Shown one piece after another: positions 1 to 10,150 of a DNA stretch of 64,000 nt. Source of the stretch: an uncultured Bacteroidales bacterium (GTDB taxonomy: Bacteria > Bacteroidota > Bacteroidia > Bacteroidales > Bacteroidaceae); assembly GCA_949297215.1 (NCBI GenBank), contig CASFRV010000010.1, forward strand, positions 1 through 64,000, in the 5' to 3' direction. The notes beneath the pieces are model-generated. The model searched no databases, had not been told where the DNA came from, and saw nothing but the letters and a program-made list of their open reading frames with translations. Position 1 is the first letter of the stretch. The number at the start of each line of letters is the position of its first letter. The position numbers were made by a program, and so were the translations under genes.

Positions 1-8
1 TGCGGGTG

Positions 9-16
9 CAAAAGTA
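9..16 (-). promoter_or_regulatory. -7 promoter element reading out of the left edge
   Basis: CAAAAGTA on the plus strand is TACTTTTG on the minus strand and matches the Bacteroidetes -7 consensus TAnnTTTG. It would drive a minus-strand gene lying to the left of the window. No coding sequence is visible between here and the HU gene. Confidence 0.45.
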
Positions 17-163
17 CACACTCTACAGCTTCTGGCCAAACTTTTTCGCAAGTTTTTTCAAGAAAATTTTCGGGGAAATTCTGAAAATCGCAGGCAAAAC
101 ACTGTTAATCACACGATTATCAAATTTACAACAGGGGAAACTTTTTTGAGACGGCCTATACAT

Positions 164-200
164 AAAAAGACTGCCCGCGCGTTTAGCACAGGCAGCCTCC
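164..200 (-). terminator. Intrinsic terminator of the HU gene
   Basis: On the minus strand an AGGCTGCC arm pairs with GGGCAGTC across a loop of about 14 bases and is followed by TTTTTATG. It lies about 20 bases past the HU stop codon, as expected for a monocistronic HU transcript. Confidence 0.7.
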
Positions 201-221
201 TAAAGAAATATGTGAGTGGGG

Positions 222-494
222 TTATTTAACCGAGTCGGCCAATTCTGCGCCCGGCTTGAATTTTATCACTTTCTTGGCGGCGATTTCAATCTTTTCCCCC
301 GTGGCAGGGTTAACTCCCGTACGGGCGGGGCGTTCGCTGACGGAGAATGTGCCAAATCCCAAGAGGGCAACTTTATCTCCCGACCGCAATGCTTCGGATA
401 TAGCGTCAAGCGCTGCGTCGAGTGCCTTCTTAGAATCTACTTTCGACAAGCCGGCAGCTGCGGCCATAGCGTTTGCAAGATCTGTTTTATTCAT
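222..494 (-). CDS. HU family DNA-binding protein
   Basis: This 90-residue protein is the normal length for a bacterial HU/IHF-type nucleoid protein. It begins MNKTDL and has the expected N-terminal helical pair, the GFGTF motif near residues 46-50, and the DNA-binding beta-arm with R-x-G-x-NPATGE near residues 58-67. HU bends and compacts DNA as a dimer and is a general architectural protein. The gene has its own promoter (-7 at 538-545) and a terminator just downstream, so it is probably transcribed alone although it follows porZ on the same strand. Several HU paralogues are common in Bacteroidales, so a specific gene symbol is not assigned. Confidence 0.95.
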   Translation of the reverse strand: MNKTDLANAMAAAAGLSKVDSKKALDAALDAISEALRSGDKVALLGFGTFSVSERPARTGVNPATGEKIEIAAKKVIKFKPGAELADSVK

Positions 495-537
495 TTGAAG
501 ATGATTTTAAAAGTGAATACTCGTCTATATTATGGGG

Positions 538-569
538 CAAATATAAAGGAAGTTGGCAGTATGCCCAAA
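538..569 (-). promoter_or_regulatory. Promoter of the HU gene
   Basis: On the minus strand TATATTTG (538-545) is a perfect TAnnTTTG -7 element, and TTTG (566-569) lies exactly 20 bases upstream. This is the best-formed Bacteroidetes promoter in the first 10 kb and sits about 45 bases before the HU start codon. Confidence 0.8.
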
Positions 570-641
570 CTTTTCGTTTACTTTTTTACACAAAGGCAGA
601 AAATATGGCAATTCCAACGCTTCGCCCCCGGAAAAGGCCCT

Positions 642-2987
642 TTAAATCACGGTAACCTTGGCCACCACTCCTTTTTTACCTTGACCTGTGGCCACTATTA
701 TATAATAGACTCCCGTCGGCACGCGGCCGCCGTCGTTGGCGCGGGCATCCCATATAAACGAGCCGCCCTGGGCCGTACCGCCGCCCACCACTTGACCTGC
801 CACGTTGGCCACTTTTATGTCAGCGCCCTCGGTCAGTCCTGTCACCGTCACGCTGCCGCTGTACTCCGGCCGGACGGGATTGGGGAAAACTTTCACGTTT
901 GATTTTTCGAGCGAGGATGCAGGCTCCGTCACGCCGGCGCTGTACGAAACAAGCCCCACGTCGGTACCGATCATGACGACACCTGTTGCGGCGTCCACCG
1001 CCAGGGAGTAAATGTAGTCGGAAGGCAGGGGCGAATTGTCCGTCGTGAAGTTTTCCAGCACCTCTGATCCGTCGGGGCTGACCAGATAAAGCCCGCTCCC
1101 GCCCGTACCTATCCATTTGCGGTTGCCACCGTCGACGGCCAGGGCCGTAACGGGTGCCTCGTTGAGCAGGTAGTCGGCATAGTTGGTCCCGTCGTTGCGG
1201 GGGACGACGGGCTGCATCACGCGAAAATCCTCGTCGAACCACGCCGACGGGTCGGAGATGACGAACACGCCACTCTCCGAACCAAACCAAATGGCCCCGT
1301 CGCGGTCTTCCACCAGCGAATAGACTCCGCCGAGGATGTACGACTCTCCGTTTTGGTTGGTCACCTGGTAACGATACTGCGTCAGGTCGTCGCGCACATT
1401 GTCGATGGTTCCGTTATAGTCGAGGCAAAGCAAGCCACCATTGTGGTTGCTCACCGAGCGGCGCGAAGCCACCCAAAAGCGCCCGCTGCGATCGAAGAGT
1501 GTTTTCTCGCAGGTCGGCGCCATATCCAGGTCGCTCACGTAGATGCCCCGCCACGTGCTGTCGGCCTTCAGCACCCTGATGACCGTGTCGCACGAGTTGT
1601 TGACCATCCACAGGTTGCCCTCGCCGTCGAAACTGAGACCGTCGGTACGCACAAAGAGCTGCGACGTGCCGCCTCCGTTGGCTACGGCCAGCGGACTGTT
1701 GTTCGTACTGAAATAACGGGTCAGCCGCCCGCTGCGAAACTCATAGAGCCCCGTGCCGGCCGCCGTGGCAAAATGGTGTGTGGCGTCGGCAGGGTCCTGC
1801 GCCACGCTCGTGATGTCGCGGTAGGTGTTTCCCGTGACGGCAGCGATGCCATCCTCCTGAAAGGCCGTCCATGCTCCGTTCTCATAGCTCATGATGGTAC
1901 CGGGATAGTGCTCCCGGTCGTAGGGGTCGAGGCGGCCGCCGGCCACAAGCAGGCGGTTGCCTGCATAAGTCATATAATAACACAGGTCGCGCCGCGGCCC
2001 GTAGCCTCCGTAGCGCACGCCCGTCGGCTGCAAGCCGGTGTCGCTCCACGCCATGGCCTGCATCCCCTCATAACCACAGGCCGCCCAGAAGGTGCCGGCG
2101 GCGTCGCGCGTCAGCTGGCTCCACGTGTTGTCCTGCGCCCATTCGTGTACGGGACGGGTGGGAGCATCGGGCGTATAGAACACGCCTTTATAACTGTTGG
2201 CGAAGACTGCCGCGTTGCCGTCGGCATAGAACGACGTGTACGTCTCGCTCGTGAGGCGCGTCATGGCGCGCCGGCCGTCGCTCCCCGCGGGCTCCACCCA
2301 CCACAGGCCGGCTGTGGCAGCCGTGGCCTCGCCCGTAAACTCTGCAAACACGTACACACCCGTGGCAAAGGGCAGCAGTTTCCTCACGCGCGCCGTCTCG
2401 ACGGGCTGCCAGGCGGAAACATCCAGCTGGTTGGCCGAGCGGGAGCATGCATACAGCTGGTCTTCGAGCGCCACCCAGTAGGCTCCGTCGAACACCGTCG
2501 CGTCATACACCCTCTGTCCCAGCCGGTAGTAGCCCTCCACCTCGCGCCGCGCCAGATTGATACACACCACGCCTTCGTCGGTCGAGATGCAGGCTGTATC
2601 GCCGCGGACGCACAGGTTGTTGAGCACGAGGTTGTCGGAATAGGCGTTTTTCAGCTCGGGCATGTTCCCGACGTTGCCTTCGTCGTCGAGCAGGTCGATG
2701 TTTCCGTTCTCATACACCAACACGAGCAGCCGTTGCGTCTCGCTGTACCCCATGAAGCGGATGCCCTTGTCGCTCAGCCCCGTCTGTTTCGAATAGAACG
2801 TCACCTCGCTCGTCGGCACGTCGCAGGCAAACAAGTTGCCGTCGCTGAGCACATACACGCGGTTGCCTGCCGGCTGGCAGGCCGTCACGTCCTGATAGGC
2901 CAGGTGGAAAGTCCATTCGCCGTAGGCCAGGGCCTTTCCGGCCGTCAGCCACAGGAACAGTGAGAGGAAAAGAAGGAAGCGTTTCAT
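642..2987 (-). CDS. porZ: PorZ-like T9SS component (two-propeller protein with sorting domain)
   Basis: The product is 781 residues, close to the roughly 780 residues of PorZ. It has a signal peptide (about residues 1-21), then a mature N-terminus beginning GEWTFHLAY, then two successive beta-propeller regions made of short blades with W-x-G/IGT-type repeats, then a C-terminal beta-sandwich sorting-type domain starting near residue 700 with the KVFPNPV motif. PorZ is part of the cell-surface attachment complex of the type IX secretion system, where it supports sortase PorU and anionic-LPS attachment. The gene ends a tight minus-strand operon after rdgB (43-base gap). A two-component-regulator-type propeller protein of other function is possible, but domain order, length and a second T9SS gene (porW) in the window favour PorZ. 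Confidence 0.8.
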   Translation of the reverse strand: MKRFLLFLSLFLWLTAGKALAYGEWTFHLAYQDVTACQPAGNRVYVLSDGNLFACDVPTSEVTFYSKQTGLSDKGIRFMGYSETQRLLVLVYENGNIDLLDDEGNVGNMPELKNAYSDNLVLNNLCVRGDTACISTDEGVVCINLARREVEGYYRLGQRVYDATVFDGAYWVALEDQLYACSRSANQLDVSAWQPVETARVRKLLPFATGVYVFAEFTGEATAATAGLWWVEPAGSDGRRAMTRLTSETYTSFYADGNAAVFANSYKGVFYTPDAPTRPVHEWAQDNTWSQLTRDAAGTFWAACGYEGMQAMAWSDTGLQPTGVRYGGYGPRRDLCYYMTYAGNRLLVAGGRLDPYDREHYPGTIMSYENGAWTAFQEDGIAAVTGNTYRDITSVAQDPADATHHFATAAGTGLYEFRSGRLTRYFSTNNSPLAVANGGGTSQLFVRTDGLSFDGEGNLWMVNNSCDTVIRVLKADSTWRGIYVSDLDMAPTCEKTLFDRSGRFWVASRRSVSNHNGGLLCLDYNGTIDNVRDDLTQYRYQVTNQNGESYILGGVYSLVEDRDGAIWFGSESGVFVISDPSAWFDEDFRVMQPVVPRNDGTNYADYLLNEAPVTALAVDGGNRKWIGTGGSGLYLVSPDGSEVLENFTTDNSPLPSDYIYSLAVDAATGVVMIGTDVGLVSYSAGVTEPASSLEKSNVKVFPNPVRPEYSGSVTVTGLTEGADIKVANVAGQVVGGGTAQGGSFIWDARANDGGRVPTGVYYIIVATGQGKKGVVAKVTVI

Positions 2988-3030
2988 GTTGGCAGAGATG
3001 TTACGTCGTTTACATGTCGGGGCGGAGCTT

Positions 3031-3618
3031 TCAGCAGCCGTCCGCCAGATAGTCGTACAGCTTTTTCACGGCCCGTGCGCGGTGGCTGATGCGGTTCTTC
3101 ACGTCGGGGCCCAGCTCGGCAAAGGTCTGGCCTGTTTCCTCGGGCGAGAAGACGGGGTCGTAGCCAAAGCCCTGCGTTCCGCGCTTCTCCGTGGTGATGA
3201 AACCTTCGACGATGCCCTCGAACAGGTGCTCCTCCCCTTTCTCTATTAACGCGATAACTGTTTTAAATTGTGCCGAGCGGTCGTTTTTTCCCTCCAACTC
3301 CTGCAAAAGCTTACGCGTGTTGGCTTCCGGGTCGTTGCGGTCGGGGCAGGCGTAGCGGGCGGTATGCACGCCGGGGCGGCCGCCGAGGGCCGTCACCTCC
3401 AAGCCCGTATCGTCGGCAAAGCAGTCCATCCCGTAGCGTTCGTACACGTAGCGCGCCTTTTGCAGGGCGTTTCCCGCCAGCGTGTCGGCCGTTTCGGGTA
3501 TATCGTCGTGACAGTTGATGTCGGCCAGGCTCAACACCTCGACCTTGGCGCCTAGGATGGCACGTATCTCTTCGAGCTTGTGGGCGTTGTTGGTGGCAAA
3601 AACCAGTTTTTTCTTCAT
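3031..3618 (-). CDS. rdgB: XTP/dITP diphosphatase (RdgB/HAM1 family)
   Basis: The 195-residue product hydrolyses non-canonical purine triphosphates (ITP, dITP, XTP) to monophosphates and so keeps them out of nucleic acids. The family signature [12 protein letters not shown] lies at residues 7-18, the FADDTGLEV segment near residue 66 and GFGYDPVF near residue 150. The ATG at 3618 overlaps the stop of the preceding glycosyltransferase-like gene (ATGA, 3615-3618), so translation is probably coupled. Longer upstream reading in this frame only runs through the neighbouring gene and was rejected as start. Confidence 0.95.
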   Translation of the reverse strand: MKKKLVFATNNAHKLEEIRAILGAKVEVLSLADINCHDDIPETADTLAGNALQKARYVYERYGMDCFADDTGLEVTALGGRPGVHTARYACPDRNDPEANTRKLLQELEGKNDRSAQFKTVIALIEKGEEHLFEGIVEGFITTEKRGTQGFGYDPVFSPEETGQTFAELGPDVKNRISHRARAVKKLYDYLADGC

Positions 3619-4451
3619 CGTTGCTTGTCTTGTCGGATTATTTCCAGGGGAACGTGCCCCAGTTCGGCAGCCGTGTCGGTAAACGACGACCAATAGCTGC
3701 CCAATATCTTCTGCGTGCGCGCCAGCGTCCAGAGGTCCACCACGGCGCTCTCCATGCCCGCCAGGCTGTCGCGGCGGTTTTCGGCAATTGGCTGCACCAT
3801 GATGCGGCCTGCGTAGCGGCTGCACAGACGGCTCTTCACCTCTTCGTCGTCGGTGGCCACGAAAAAGGCCGTGTCGGGCCGTTCCGTCAGTTCGCGGTCC
3901 ATGGCCGTCAGAAAAGCCGCGACGGGCGAGGCTTCGATGGCCACGCGGTGGTCGGTGCGGCGTATGTGAACGCCCACGGTGCGCTCCCCAAAGGCCGCAC
4001 AGAGCTGTTCCACGCGCTGCTGCAAGGACAGCCTCAGCCTGAGCGCTGCCAGCTCGGCGGCAGCGTAAGCACCCAGCTGGTAGCACGTCGACACGTACAC
4101 CCGCCGGTGGCCGTCGGTGAGTTTCTGCAAGCCGTCTGCCGCATCGAGCCGGTAGTTCTTCCGCCGGGCGTCGAACGCGAGGCTGCGCAGCAGACCCGGC
4201 AGGTGCAGGTTGGCCCGCGTCACGGGACGTTCGGCCCAACGCCCCTCGCGGATGCAGAACGACGGCGCCTCAACGGGCTCGAACAGCTCGTCGAAGCGGG
4301 CCCTGCACTCGCGCGTGGCGTTCCACACCACCTCGCAGGCCACGTCGCCCCGCCCGCGGGCAAACGCCAGCACGGACAGGACGACACGCAACCGGTTGCA
4401 CAGGCCGCCCTGGGCCGCAACGACCAGCTTTTTTCCCTTCGCCGCCGCCAT
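3615..4451 (-). CDS. Fucosyltransferase-like glycosyltransferase (NodZ/O-FucT-type fold)
   Basis: This 278-residue protein has no signal peptide. Two motifs suggest a GT-B fucosyltransferase-like enzyme: GGLCNRLR at residues 15-22, the N-terminal nucleotide-sugar loop seen in NodZ and GT11 relatives, and GVHIRRTD near residue 160, resembling the conserved H-x-R-R-x-D motif that contacts GDP-fucose. Acceptor and sugar cannot be told from sequence. It sits between the YitT-like gene and rdgB on the minus strand and overlaps rdgB by four bases. An AT-rich TATATATAATAAGG motif lies in the 50-base gap before its start. Confidence 0.65.
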   Translation of the reverse strand: MAAAKGKKLVVAAQGGLCNRLRVVLSVLAFARGRGDVACEVVWNATRECRARFDELFEPVEAPSFCIREGRWAERPVTRANLHLPGLLRSLAFDARRKNYRLDAADGLQKLTDGHRRVYVSTCYQLGAYAAAELAALRLRLSLQQRVEQLCAAFGERTVGVHIRRTDHRVAIEASPVAAFLTAMDRELTERPDTAFFVATDDEEVKSRLCSRYAGRIMVQPIAENRRDSLAGMESAVVDLWTLARTQKILGSYWSSFTDTAAELGHVPLEIIRQDKQR

Positions 4452-4501
4452 ACGTCAACGCGTCGGAGCGACGGTCCACTCCTTATTATATATATAAAGT
4501 G

Positions 4502-5470
4502 TCATTGGGGCTTTTTGTCGGCCTTCACCTTTATCTTGTCGAACCCTTCGCCAAACACGCCGATAACCTTGCTCTGCGAGACGAAGGCGTTCGGGTCGAT
4601 GTTCTGGATGATGCGGAAGATGTTCGTGCTCTCGCGTTTCTTGGCCAGCACCACGAGCACCTTGCGGTCCTGCTTTGTGTACCACCCCTGGCCGTTCAGC
4701 ACCGTCACACCGCGGTGGGTGGCACTGATGGCGGCCGCTATCTCGTCATACTCGCGTGAGAAGATGAGAAACTGCACCGACTGCCGGCCGCTGTCGACCA
4801 CGTAGTCGAGCAGCAGGTTGGTGATGATGAGCGTGCAATAGCCGTAGAGCAGCTTGTCGATGCTGCCCGTCGGCAGGAGCAGGCTCGACGTCACGATGAT
4901 GATGTCGCAGAGCATCATCATCTGCCCCAGCGTCACGTCTTTATACTTGTTGATGATCGAGGCAATGATGTCGGTTCCGCCCGTCGAGCCGTTGCTCAGA
5001 AACACCAGGCCGATGCCAATGCCCTCAATGGCGGCACCCAGGATGCACGACATGAAAATGTTGTCCTTCACGACGCACGGCAAACCGCTGCGCGGATTGA
5101 TGGCGTTGTTGAACAGGTCGGGCCGCGTCTCGCCGAGATGTATCATCACCTCCTGCACCATGCCAAGCAGAAACGTCAGCATGAAGACGGCGTAGATCGT
5201 TTTCAGACAGAAGCGCCAGCCCAACACCTTCACCGCCACGGCCAGCAGAATGATGTTCACCGTGAAAAACGTATACTGCACCGGAAAGCCCGTGGCATAA
5301 AAGATGACGGCACCCGCACCCGCCAGACCGCCCATTGTGATTTCGTAGGGCAGCTGGAAGCACGTGAAGCCCGTGGCATAAAGCAGCAGGCCGAACGTGA
5401 TGACCACATAATCGCGGAAATCCTGGAAAAAAGTGAGCCGCGTTCTTATTCTTCTCAATGGCACTTCCAT
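4502..5470 (-). CDS. YitT family membrane protein (DUF161/DUF2179)
   Basis: The 322-residue product has about five to six hydrophobic helices in residues 18-230, including the conserved FLSNGSTGGTDI loop (starting near residue 157). A soluble C-terminal DUF2179 domain follows (about residues 235-310) with GVTVLNGQGWYT and a basic tail. YitT proteins are inner-membrane proteins of unknown transport function. The gene starts three bases after the leuS stop, so the two are surely cotranscribed. Nothing suggests truncation. Confidence 0.9.
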   Translation of the reverse strand: MEVPLRRIRTRLTFFQDFRDYVVITFGLLLYATGFTCFQLPYEITMGGLAGAGAVIFYATGFPVQYTFFTVNIILLAVAVKVLGWRFCLKTIYAVFMLTFLLGMVQEVMIHLGETRPDLFNNAINPRSGLPCVVKDNIFMSCILGAAIEGIGIGLVFLSNGSTGGTDIIASIINKYKDVTLGQMMMLCDIIIVTSSLLLPTGSIDKLLYGYCTLIITNLLLDYVVDSGRQSVQFLIFSREYDEIAAAISATHRGVTVLNGQGWYTKQDRKVLVVLAKKRESTNIFRIIQNIDPNAFVSQSKVIGVFGEGFDKIKVKADKKPQ

Positions 5471-5473
5471 GAC

Positions 5474-8314
5474 TCACTTCTTTAAAACTACATTGACAAT
5501 GCGGCCCGGCACGACAATGACCTTGACCACCTGCATGCCTTCCAGATAGCGTGCAGCCTGCTCCGCATCGAGTGCGGCCTGCTCAACAACTTCTTTCGGA
5601 GCATCGGCGGGCACGTCGATGGTGAAGCGCGTCTTGCCGTTGAAGGAGACGGGCATCGTCACGGTATCCTCTTTCAGATAAGCCTCGTCCCACTGCGGCC
5701 ATGCGGCGTCGCAGACAGTCGTCGTGTGGCCCATGAGGTGCCACAGCTCCTCGCACACGTGCGGAGCGAAGGGCGAGAGCAGGACGACGAGCGGTTCGAG
5801 CACCCGGGCCGAGCGGCACTTCTGCTGGGCGAGCTCGCCCACGGCCACCATAAAGGCAGGCACAGACGTGTTGTAGGAAAACTCCTCGATGTCCTCGCTC
5901 ACCTTCTTGATGAGCTTATGCAGGGTCTTCAGGTTGTCGCGCGTGGGCTCTTCGTCGGTCACGGCCAAGCTGCCGTCGGCATCGAAGAAGAGGTTCCACA
6001 GGCGGCGCAGGAAGCGGAAGCAGCCGTCGATGCCGTTGCTGTCCCACGGCTTGCTCTGGCTGATGGGGCCCAGGAACATTTCGTAAAGGCGCAGCGTGTC
6101 GGCGCCATACTTGTCGACGATGTAGTCGGGGTTGACCACGTTGTACATCGACTTCGACATTTTCTCCACGGCCCAGCCGCAGATGTATTTTCCGTCCTCA
6201 AGGATAAACTCGGCATCGCGGTAGTCGGGGCGCCACCGACGGAAGGCTTCGACGTCGAGCACGTCGTTCTGCACGATGTTCACGTCGACATGCAGCGGCG
6301 TGACGTCGTATTGGTCCTTCAAGCCCAGAGAGACGTACGTGTTGGTGTCCTTGATGCGGTAGACAAAGTTGGAGCGTCCCTGTATCATACCCTGGTTCAC
6401 CAGTTTGCGGAACGGCTCCTCGACGCACGACAGCCCCAAGTCGTGCAGGAACTTGTTCCAGAAGCGGCTGTATATGAGGTGTCCCGTGGCATGCTCGGTG
6501 CCGCCCACGTAGAGGTCCACGCTCTGCCAGTAGTCGTCGGCCTCGCGGCTCACGAGGGCGCTGTCGTTGCGCGGATCCATGTAGCGCAGATAGTAGGCCG
6601 ACGAGCCGGCAAAGCCGGGCATCGTGTTCAGTTCGAGCGGGAAGACGGTGCTGTTGTCGATGCGTGCGTTGTCCGTCACGCAGCGTGCGGCCTCGTCCCA
6701 GGCCCAGCAGGTGGCGTGGCCCAGGGGCGGCTGTCCGTCCTCGGTGGGCTCGTAGCGGTTCACCTCGGGCAGCTCGAGCGGCAGGCACTCCTCGGGAACG
6801 ACGCAGGCCACACCGTTCTTATAATAGACGGGGAAAGGCTCGCCCCAGTAGCGCTGGCGGCTGAAGATGGCGTCGCGCAGACGGAAGTTCACCTTGACGC
6901 GGCCCAGCCCCTTTTCGGCCACGAAGCGTTTTGTGGCGGCAATGGCCTCGGTCACCGTCAGGCCGTTCAGCGAGAAGCCGTCGAGGGCAGTCACGCCCGG
7001 CCGCGGCGAGTTGCACACGATGCCCTCCTTGGCGTCGAAGCTTTCCTCCGAAACGTCGCAGCCCTCGATGAGGGGCACGACGGGCAGGCCGAAGCGGCGT
7101 GCAAAGGCATAGTCGCGGCTGTCGTGGGCCGGCACGGCCATGATGGCTCCCGTGCCGTAGCCCGCCAGGACGTAGTCGCTCACCCAGACGGGGATGGCCT
7201 CGCCCGTAAAGGGGTTCAGGGCATACGAGCCCGTGAAGACGCCCGTCACGCGGCGGTCGGCAATGCGCTCGCGCTCGGTGCGTTTTTTCGTGGCCTCAAC
7301 GTAGGCTTCCACCTCGGCCCGCTGCTCGGGCTTGGTGAGGCGTGCCACGAGTTCGCTCTCGGGCGCCAGCACCATAAAGGTGACGCCGAAGATGGTGTCG
7401 GCCCGTGTGGTGAAGATGGTGAACGTCTCGTCGCCGTCTTTCACGGCAAAGCGCATCTCGGCTCCCTCGCTGCGCCCGATCCAGTTGCGTTGCGTCTCTT
7501 TGATCGAGTCGGTCCAGTCGATGGTGTCGAGGCCGTCCAGCAGGCGTTGGGCATAGGCCGACACGCGCAGGCACCACTGCCTCATCTTTTTCTGCACCAC
7601 GGGGAAACCGCCGCGCTCGCTCACGCCGTCGACCACCTCGTCGTTGGCCAGCACCGTTCCCAGCCCGGGACACCAGTTGACCATCGTTTCGCCCAGATAG
7701 GCAATGCGGTAGTTCATCAGCACCTCGGAGCGCTGCTTCTCGTCCATGGCGCGCCACTGGTCGGCCGTGAACGTGAGCTCCTCGCCGCAGGCGGCGTCGA
7801 CGCCCTCGGTGCCGTTCTGCTCGAAGGCCGCCGTGAGCTCCTCGATGGGGCGTGCCTTGTCGGCCCGACGGTCGTAGTAGCTGAGGAACATCTTGCGGAA
7901 GGCCCACTGCGTCCAGTGGTAATAGGCCGGGTCGCAGGTGCGTATCTCGCGGTCCCAGTCGAACGAGAAGCCAATTTTGTCGAGCTGCTCGCGGTAGCGT
8001 GCGATGTTGGCCGCCGTCGTCACGGCCGGGTGCTGCCCCGTCTGTATGGCATATTGTTCGGCCGGCAGCCCATAAGCATCGTAGCCCATGGGGTTCAGCA
8101 CGTTAAAGCCCTTCAAGCGTTTATAGCGCGCGTATATGTCTGAGGCGATGTAGCCCAGCGGATGGCCCACGTGCAGGCCGGCACCCGATGGGTAGGGAAA
8201 CATGTTGAGCACGTAATACTTAGGCCGCGAGGCGTCTTCCGTCACGTGGTACGTCCCTTCGGCGGCCCAGCGCTCGCGCCATTTCTTCTCGATTTCTCTG
8301 AAATTATACTCCAT
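5474..8314 (-). CDS. leuS: Leucyl-tRNA synthetase
   Basis: This class I aminoacyl-tRNA synthetase charges tRNA-Leu. At 946 residues it is typical of the Bacteroidetes enzyme. The HIGH-type signature is HVGH at residues 48-51, a CP1 editing domain lies around residues 230-440 (T-rich [10 protein letters not shown] segment), and the KMSKS loop is present before the anticodon-binding domain, which carries the usual C-terminal [14 protein letters not shown] ending. It heads the minus-strand operon leuS-yitT-GT-rdgB-porZ, so T9SS PorZ would share a transcript with a translation gene. Confidence 0.98.
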   Translation of the reverse strand: MEYNFREIEKKWRERWAAEGTYHVTEDASRPKYYVLNMFPYPSGAGLHVGHPLGYIASDIYARYKRLKGFNVLNPMGYDAYGLPAEQYAIQTGQHPAVTTAANIARYREQLDKIGFSFDWDREIRTCDPAYYHWTQWAFRKMFLSYYDRRADKARPIEELTAAFEQNGTEGVDAACGEELTFTADQWRAMDEKQRSEVLMNYRIAYLGETMVNWCPGLGTVLANDEVVDGVSERGGFPVVQKKMRQWCLRVSAYAQRLLDGLDTIDWTDSIKETQRNWIGRSEGAEMRFAVKDGDETFTIFTTRADTIFGVTFMVLAPESELVARLTKPEQRAEVEAYVEATKKRTERERIADRRVTGVFTGSYALNPFTGEAIPVWVSDYVLAGYGTGAIMAVPAHDSRDYAFARRFGLPVVPLIEGCDVSEESFDAKEGIVCNSPRPGVTALDGFSLNGLTVTEAIAATKRFVAEKGLGRVKVNFRLRDAIFSRQRYWGEPFPVYYKNGVACVVPEECLPLELPEVNRYEPTEDGQPPLGHATCWAWDEAARCVTDNARIDNSTVFPLELNTMPGFAGSSAYYLRYMDPRNDSALVSREADDYWQSVDLYVGGTEHATGHLIYSRFWNKFLHDLGLSCVEEPFRKLVNQGMIQGRSNFVYRIKDTNTYVSLGLKDQYDVTPLHVDVNIVQNDVLDVEAFRRWRPDYRDAEFILEDGKYICGWAVEKMSKSMYNVVNPDYIVDKYGADTLRLYEMFLGPISQSKPWDSNGIDGCFRFLRRLWNLFFDADGSLAVTDEEPTRDNLKTLHKLIKKVSEDIEEFSYNTSVPAFMVAVGELAQQKCRSARVLEPLVVLLSPFAPHVCEELWHLMGHTTTVCDAAWPQWDEAYLKEDTVTMPVSFNGKTRFTIDVPADAPKEVVEQAALDAEQAARYLEGMQVVKVIVVPGRIVNVVLKK

Positions 8315-8364
8315 TGCCGGTTGTTACGGTTACATTGTTCTCACATTACGGCTTTTAGCCGCGG

Positions 8365-8372
8365 CAAAGGTA
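8365..8372 (-). promoter_or_regulatory. Probable promoter of the leuS-porZ operon
   Basis: CAAAGGTA on plus is TACCTTTG on minus, a perfect TAnnTTTG -7 element 50 bases upstream of the leuS start. The -33 region is weaker (a TTTC about 19 bases further upstream). Confidence 0.6.
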
Positions 8373-8419
8373 GTGAAAGGTGGGCGCAAAAGAAACATAC
8401 TTGTTTGAGTTTTTTATGT

Positions 8420-9442
8420 TTAATCGCCGTCGTCGCCATAAAGCAGACGTTTCAATTCTTCTTTGGTGGGCAGATAAGTCATATACTTGGCTGCGAAAAT
8501 CTGTTTCTCGTCCTTTGGCAACGTGTATTCCACCACTGCGTCGTTCTTTTCCGCACAAAGCACGATGCCCACGGGAAGATTGTCGCCGGGGTTCATCAGA
8601 TTGCGCGTATAGTAGTTTACGTACATCTGCATCTGGCCAAGGTCCTGGTGGGTCAAGGCGTCCATTTTCAAATCGATCAGAACGTAGCATCGGGCCGGGA
8701 TGTTATAGAACACCAGGTCGATGTAGAAATGCTGATCGTCGAGCGTGATGCGCTTTTGCCTGGCCACGAAACAATAGCCCCGCCCCAGTTCCAAGAGGAA
8801 GTGTTGCAATTTGCTGATGAGCATCTGTTCCAAATCGCCTTCCAGGAAATGCTCTCCTTGCTTGATGCCCAGGAACTCCAAGATGAACGGGTCGCGGATA
8901 AGTTCGCGGGGCGTCATTGTCTTCGGTGCCGACGTCTGTATTTCGTTCTTCACCTTGTCCTTGTCGCGGCTGGCCAGCATTCGCTCATAAAACATCGTGT
9001 TTACCTGGCGTTCCAACTGGCGCGTGCTCCAATTCTCCGCCACACATTCCTGAATATAGTAGTTGCGTGCCGTTTCGTCCTGCACTGTCAGCAATGTTCG
9101 CCAATGCGTCCAGCTCAATTGGTCACGCAGTGCGTGACTTTTTGGGTATAACAAATAAAATTGCCTCATCAGCTTGAGGTTTGTCGCGGTAAATCCACCA
9201 CCATATTCAGCCATTAGCCTTTTTGAAAGCCTTGGAATCACGCCTTTCCCATATGCTGCCCGGGCTTTCCCCGCCTGTTCATACTCCACGATGTACTTGC
9301 CTACCTGCCAATAAGCGTCTATGGTGGCCGTGTTTACCGTTCGAGCTATTTGCCGCCGCGCATTGTCGAGCATCTGCTTGATCTGTGTAAACAGCCGCTC
9401 CTCGCCGTTTCCCTGCGCTGCCAATGATGTGTTATTTTCCAT
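8420..9442 (-). CDS. YhcG/PDDEXK nuclease domain-containing protein (DUF1016)
   Basis: The 340-residue product has the N-terminal helical DUF1016 domain (WQVGKYIVEYEQ, then the GFTATNLKLMRQFY segment) followed by a C-terminal PD-(D/E)XK nuclease domain in which FYIDLVFYN and VLIDLKM supply the acidic and lysine positions. The family is widespread on genomic islands and is thought to act on DNA, but its role is unresolved. The gene stands alone and is clearly lower in G+C than its neighbours, suggesting acquisition. I chose ATG 9442 (MENNTS) because the conserved domain begins soon after it; an in-frame ATG at 9481 adds 13 residues and remains possible. Confidence 0.85.
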   Translation of the reverse strand: MENNTSLAAQGNGEERLFTQIKQMLDNARRQIARTVNTATIDAYWQVGKYIVEYEQAGKARAAYGKGVIPRLSKRLMAEYGGGFTATNLKLMRQFYLLYPKSHALRDQLSWTHWRTLLTVQDETARNYYIQECVAENWSTRQLERQVNTMFYERMLASRDKDKVKNEIQTSAPKTMTPRELIRDPFILEFLGIKQGEHFLEGDLEQMLISKLQHFLLELGRGYCFVARQKRITLDDQHFYIDLVFYNIPARCYVLIDLKMDALTHQDLGQMQMYVNYYTRNLMNPGDNLPVGIVLCAEKNDAVVEYTLPKDEKQIFAAKYMTYLPTKEELKRLLYGDDGD

Positions 9443-10066
9443 GTGCCTGGTCAAAATTATCGGGTTCTTGCTGAAACGCATTGCCTGTTACCAAAAGCAA
9501 ATATAGCGATTTTTATTGGAAGCGGCCGAATGGCTGCACAACCACGGGATAAAGTCAATTTTCAAAAAATGATGACACGGGCCGACGGGCGAAAGAGAGC
9601 GGCGGAGGGGCATTTTCGGGCGCGGCACGGGGCGGTGCGAGGGAAACATCCCATGCATCGCGCGAGGCATGGGGTGTTTCGGCCGATCCATGGGGTGTTT
9701 CTGACGCATCGCGGCCTTGGTTTTGTGACATATAGTGGCGAAAACGGAGTTTTACGCGCTCCATGCGGCGGAGGGCGCGACGCTCCACGCTCATTGTCAG
9801 GCGGTTGCGTTTTTCGCTCGTTGGCCCTCCGTCGCGCGCCGCGCTGAAAACGTTGCGCGCAGGGCCCTCTGGCAGCGCCCCGGCGTCCGGCTTTGTGCGC
9901 CACGGGCTGCCCGGGCCACGGGACGGCGCGTTTGCGTTTCTTCACGCTTCGATACATTCGCAAACGCGCTGCTGCCACCTTTGTCACCCGTTTCAGTGAT
10001 AACGGTCGGCGGCGACGGTTCCCGAAATGCCCATTTTTAGGTATTTCCGAGGCGCGGCGGGGGCTG
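9443..10066. other. Gene-free interval containing dispersed element copy 1
   Basis: No reading frame here has recognisable protein features. Several overlapping ORFs are open only because the DNA is GC-rich. The interval holds the first, most diverged copy of the dispersed element (about 9590-9850) and ends in the promoter of the TonB receptor operon. Confidence 0.6.
9590..9850 (-). repeat. Dispersed intergenic element, copy 1 (diverged)
   Basis: It shares with the other three copies a run of units containing CATGG (CATG at 9652, 9668 and 9689, spacing 16 and 21), a TGACATATAGTGGC segment (around 9726), a hairpin CGCG-CTCC/GGAG-CGCG, and a TTTTTCGCTC segment near 9810. In the orientation of copies 3 and 4 it reads on the minus strand. 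The TTTTTAACAC end seen in the other copies is degraded here. Confidence 0.6.
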
Positions 10067-10074
10067 TACCTTTG
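10067..10074 (+). promoter_or_regulatory. Promoter -7 element of the TonB-receptor/protease operon
   Basis: TACCTTTG matches TAnnTTTG perfectly and lies about 77 bases before the proposed start of the receptor gene. The next four genes run on in the same direction without another clear promoter. Confidence 0.65.
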
Positions 10075-10150
10075 CACCCGGAGAAAAGGCCGCCCGCCAC
10101 GGCTCGCTGCGGCCTGTGCTCCGCTTGTTTTTAACGAACCGATTTACCCC

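Noticed and set aside
9562-10077. 171-codon minus-strand ORF upstream of the TonB receptor
   Set aside because: It is Arg/Pro-rich, without domain or start signal, and spans the receptor promoter and the diverged repeat element.
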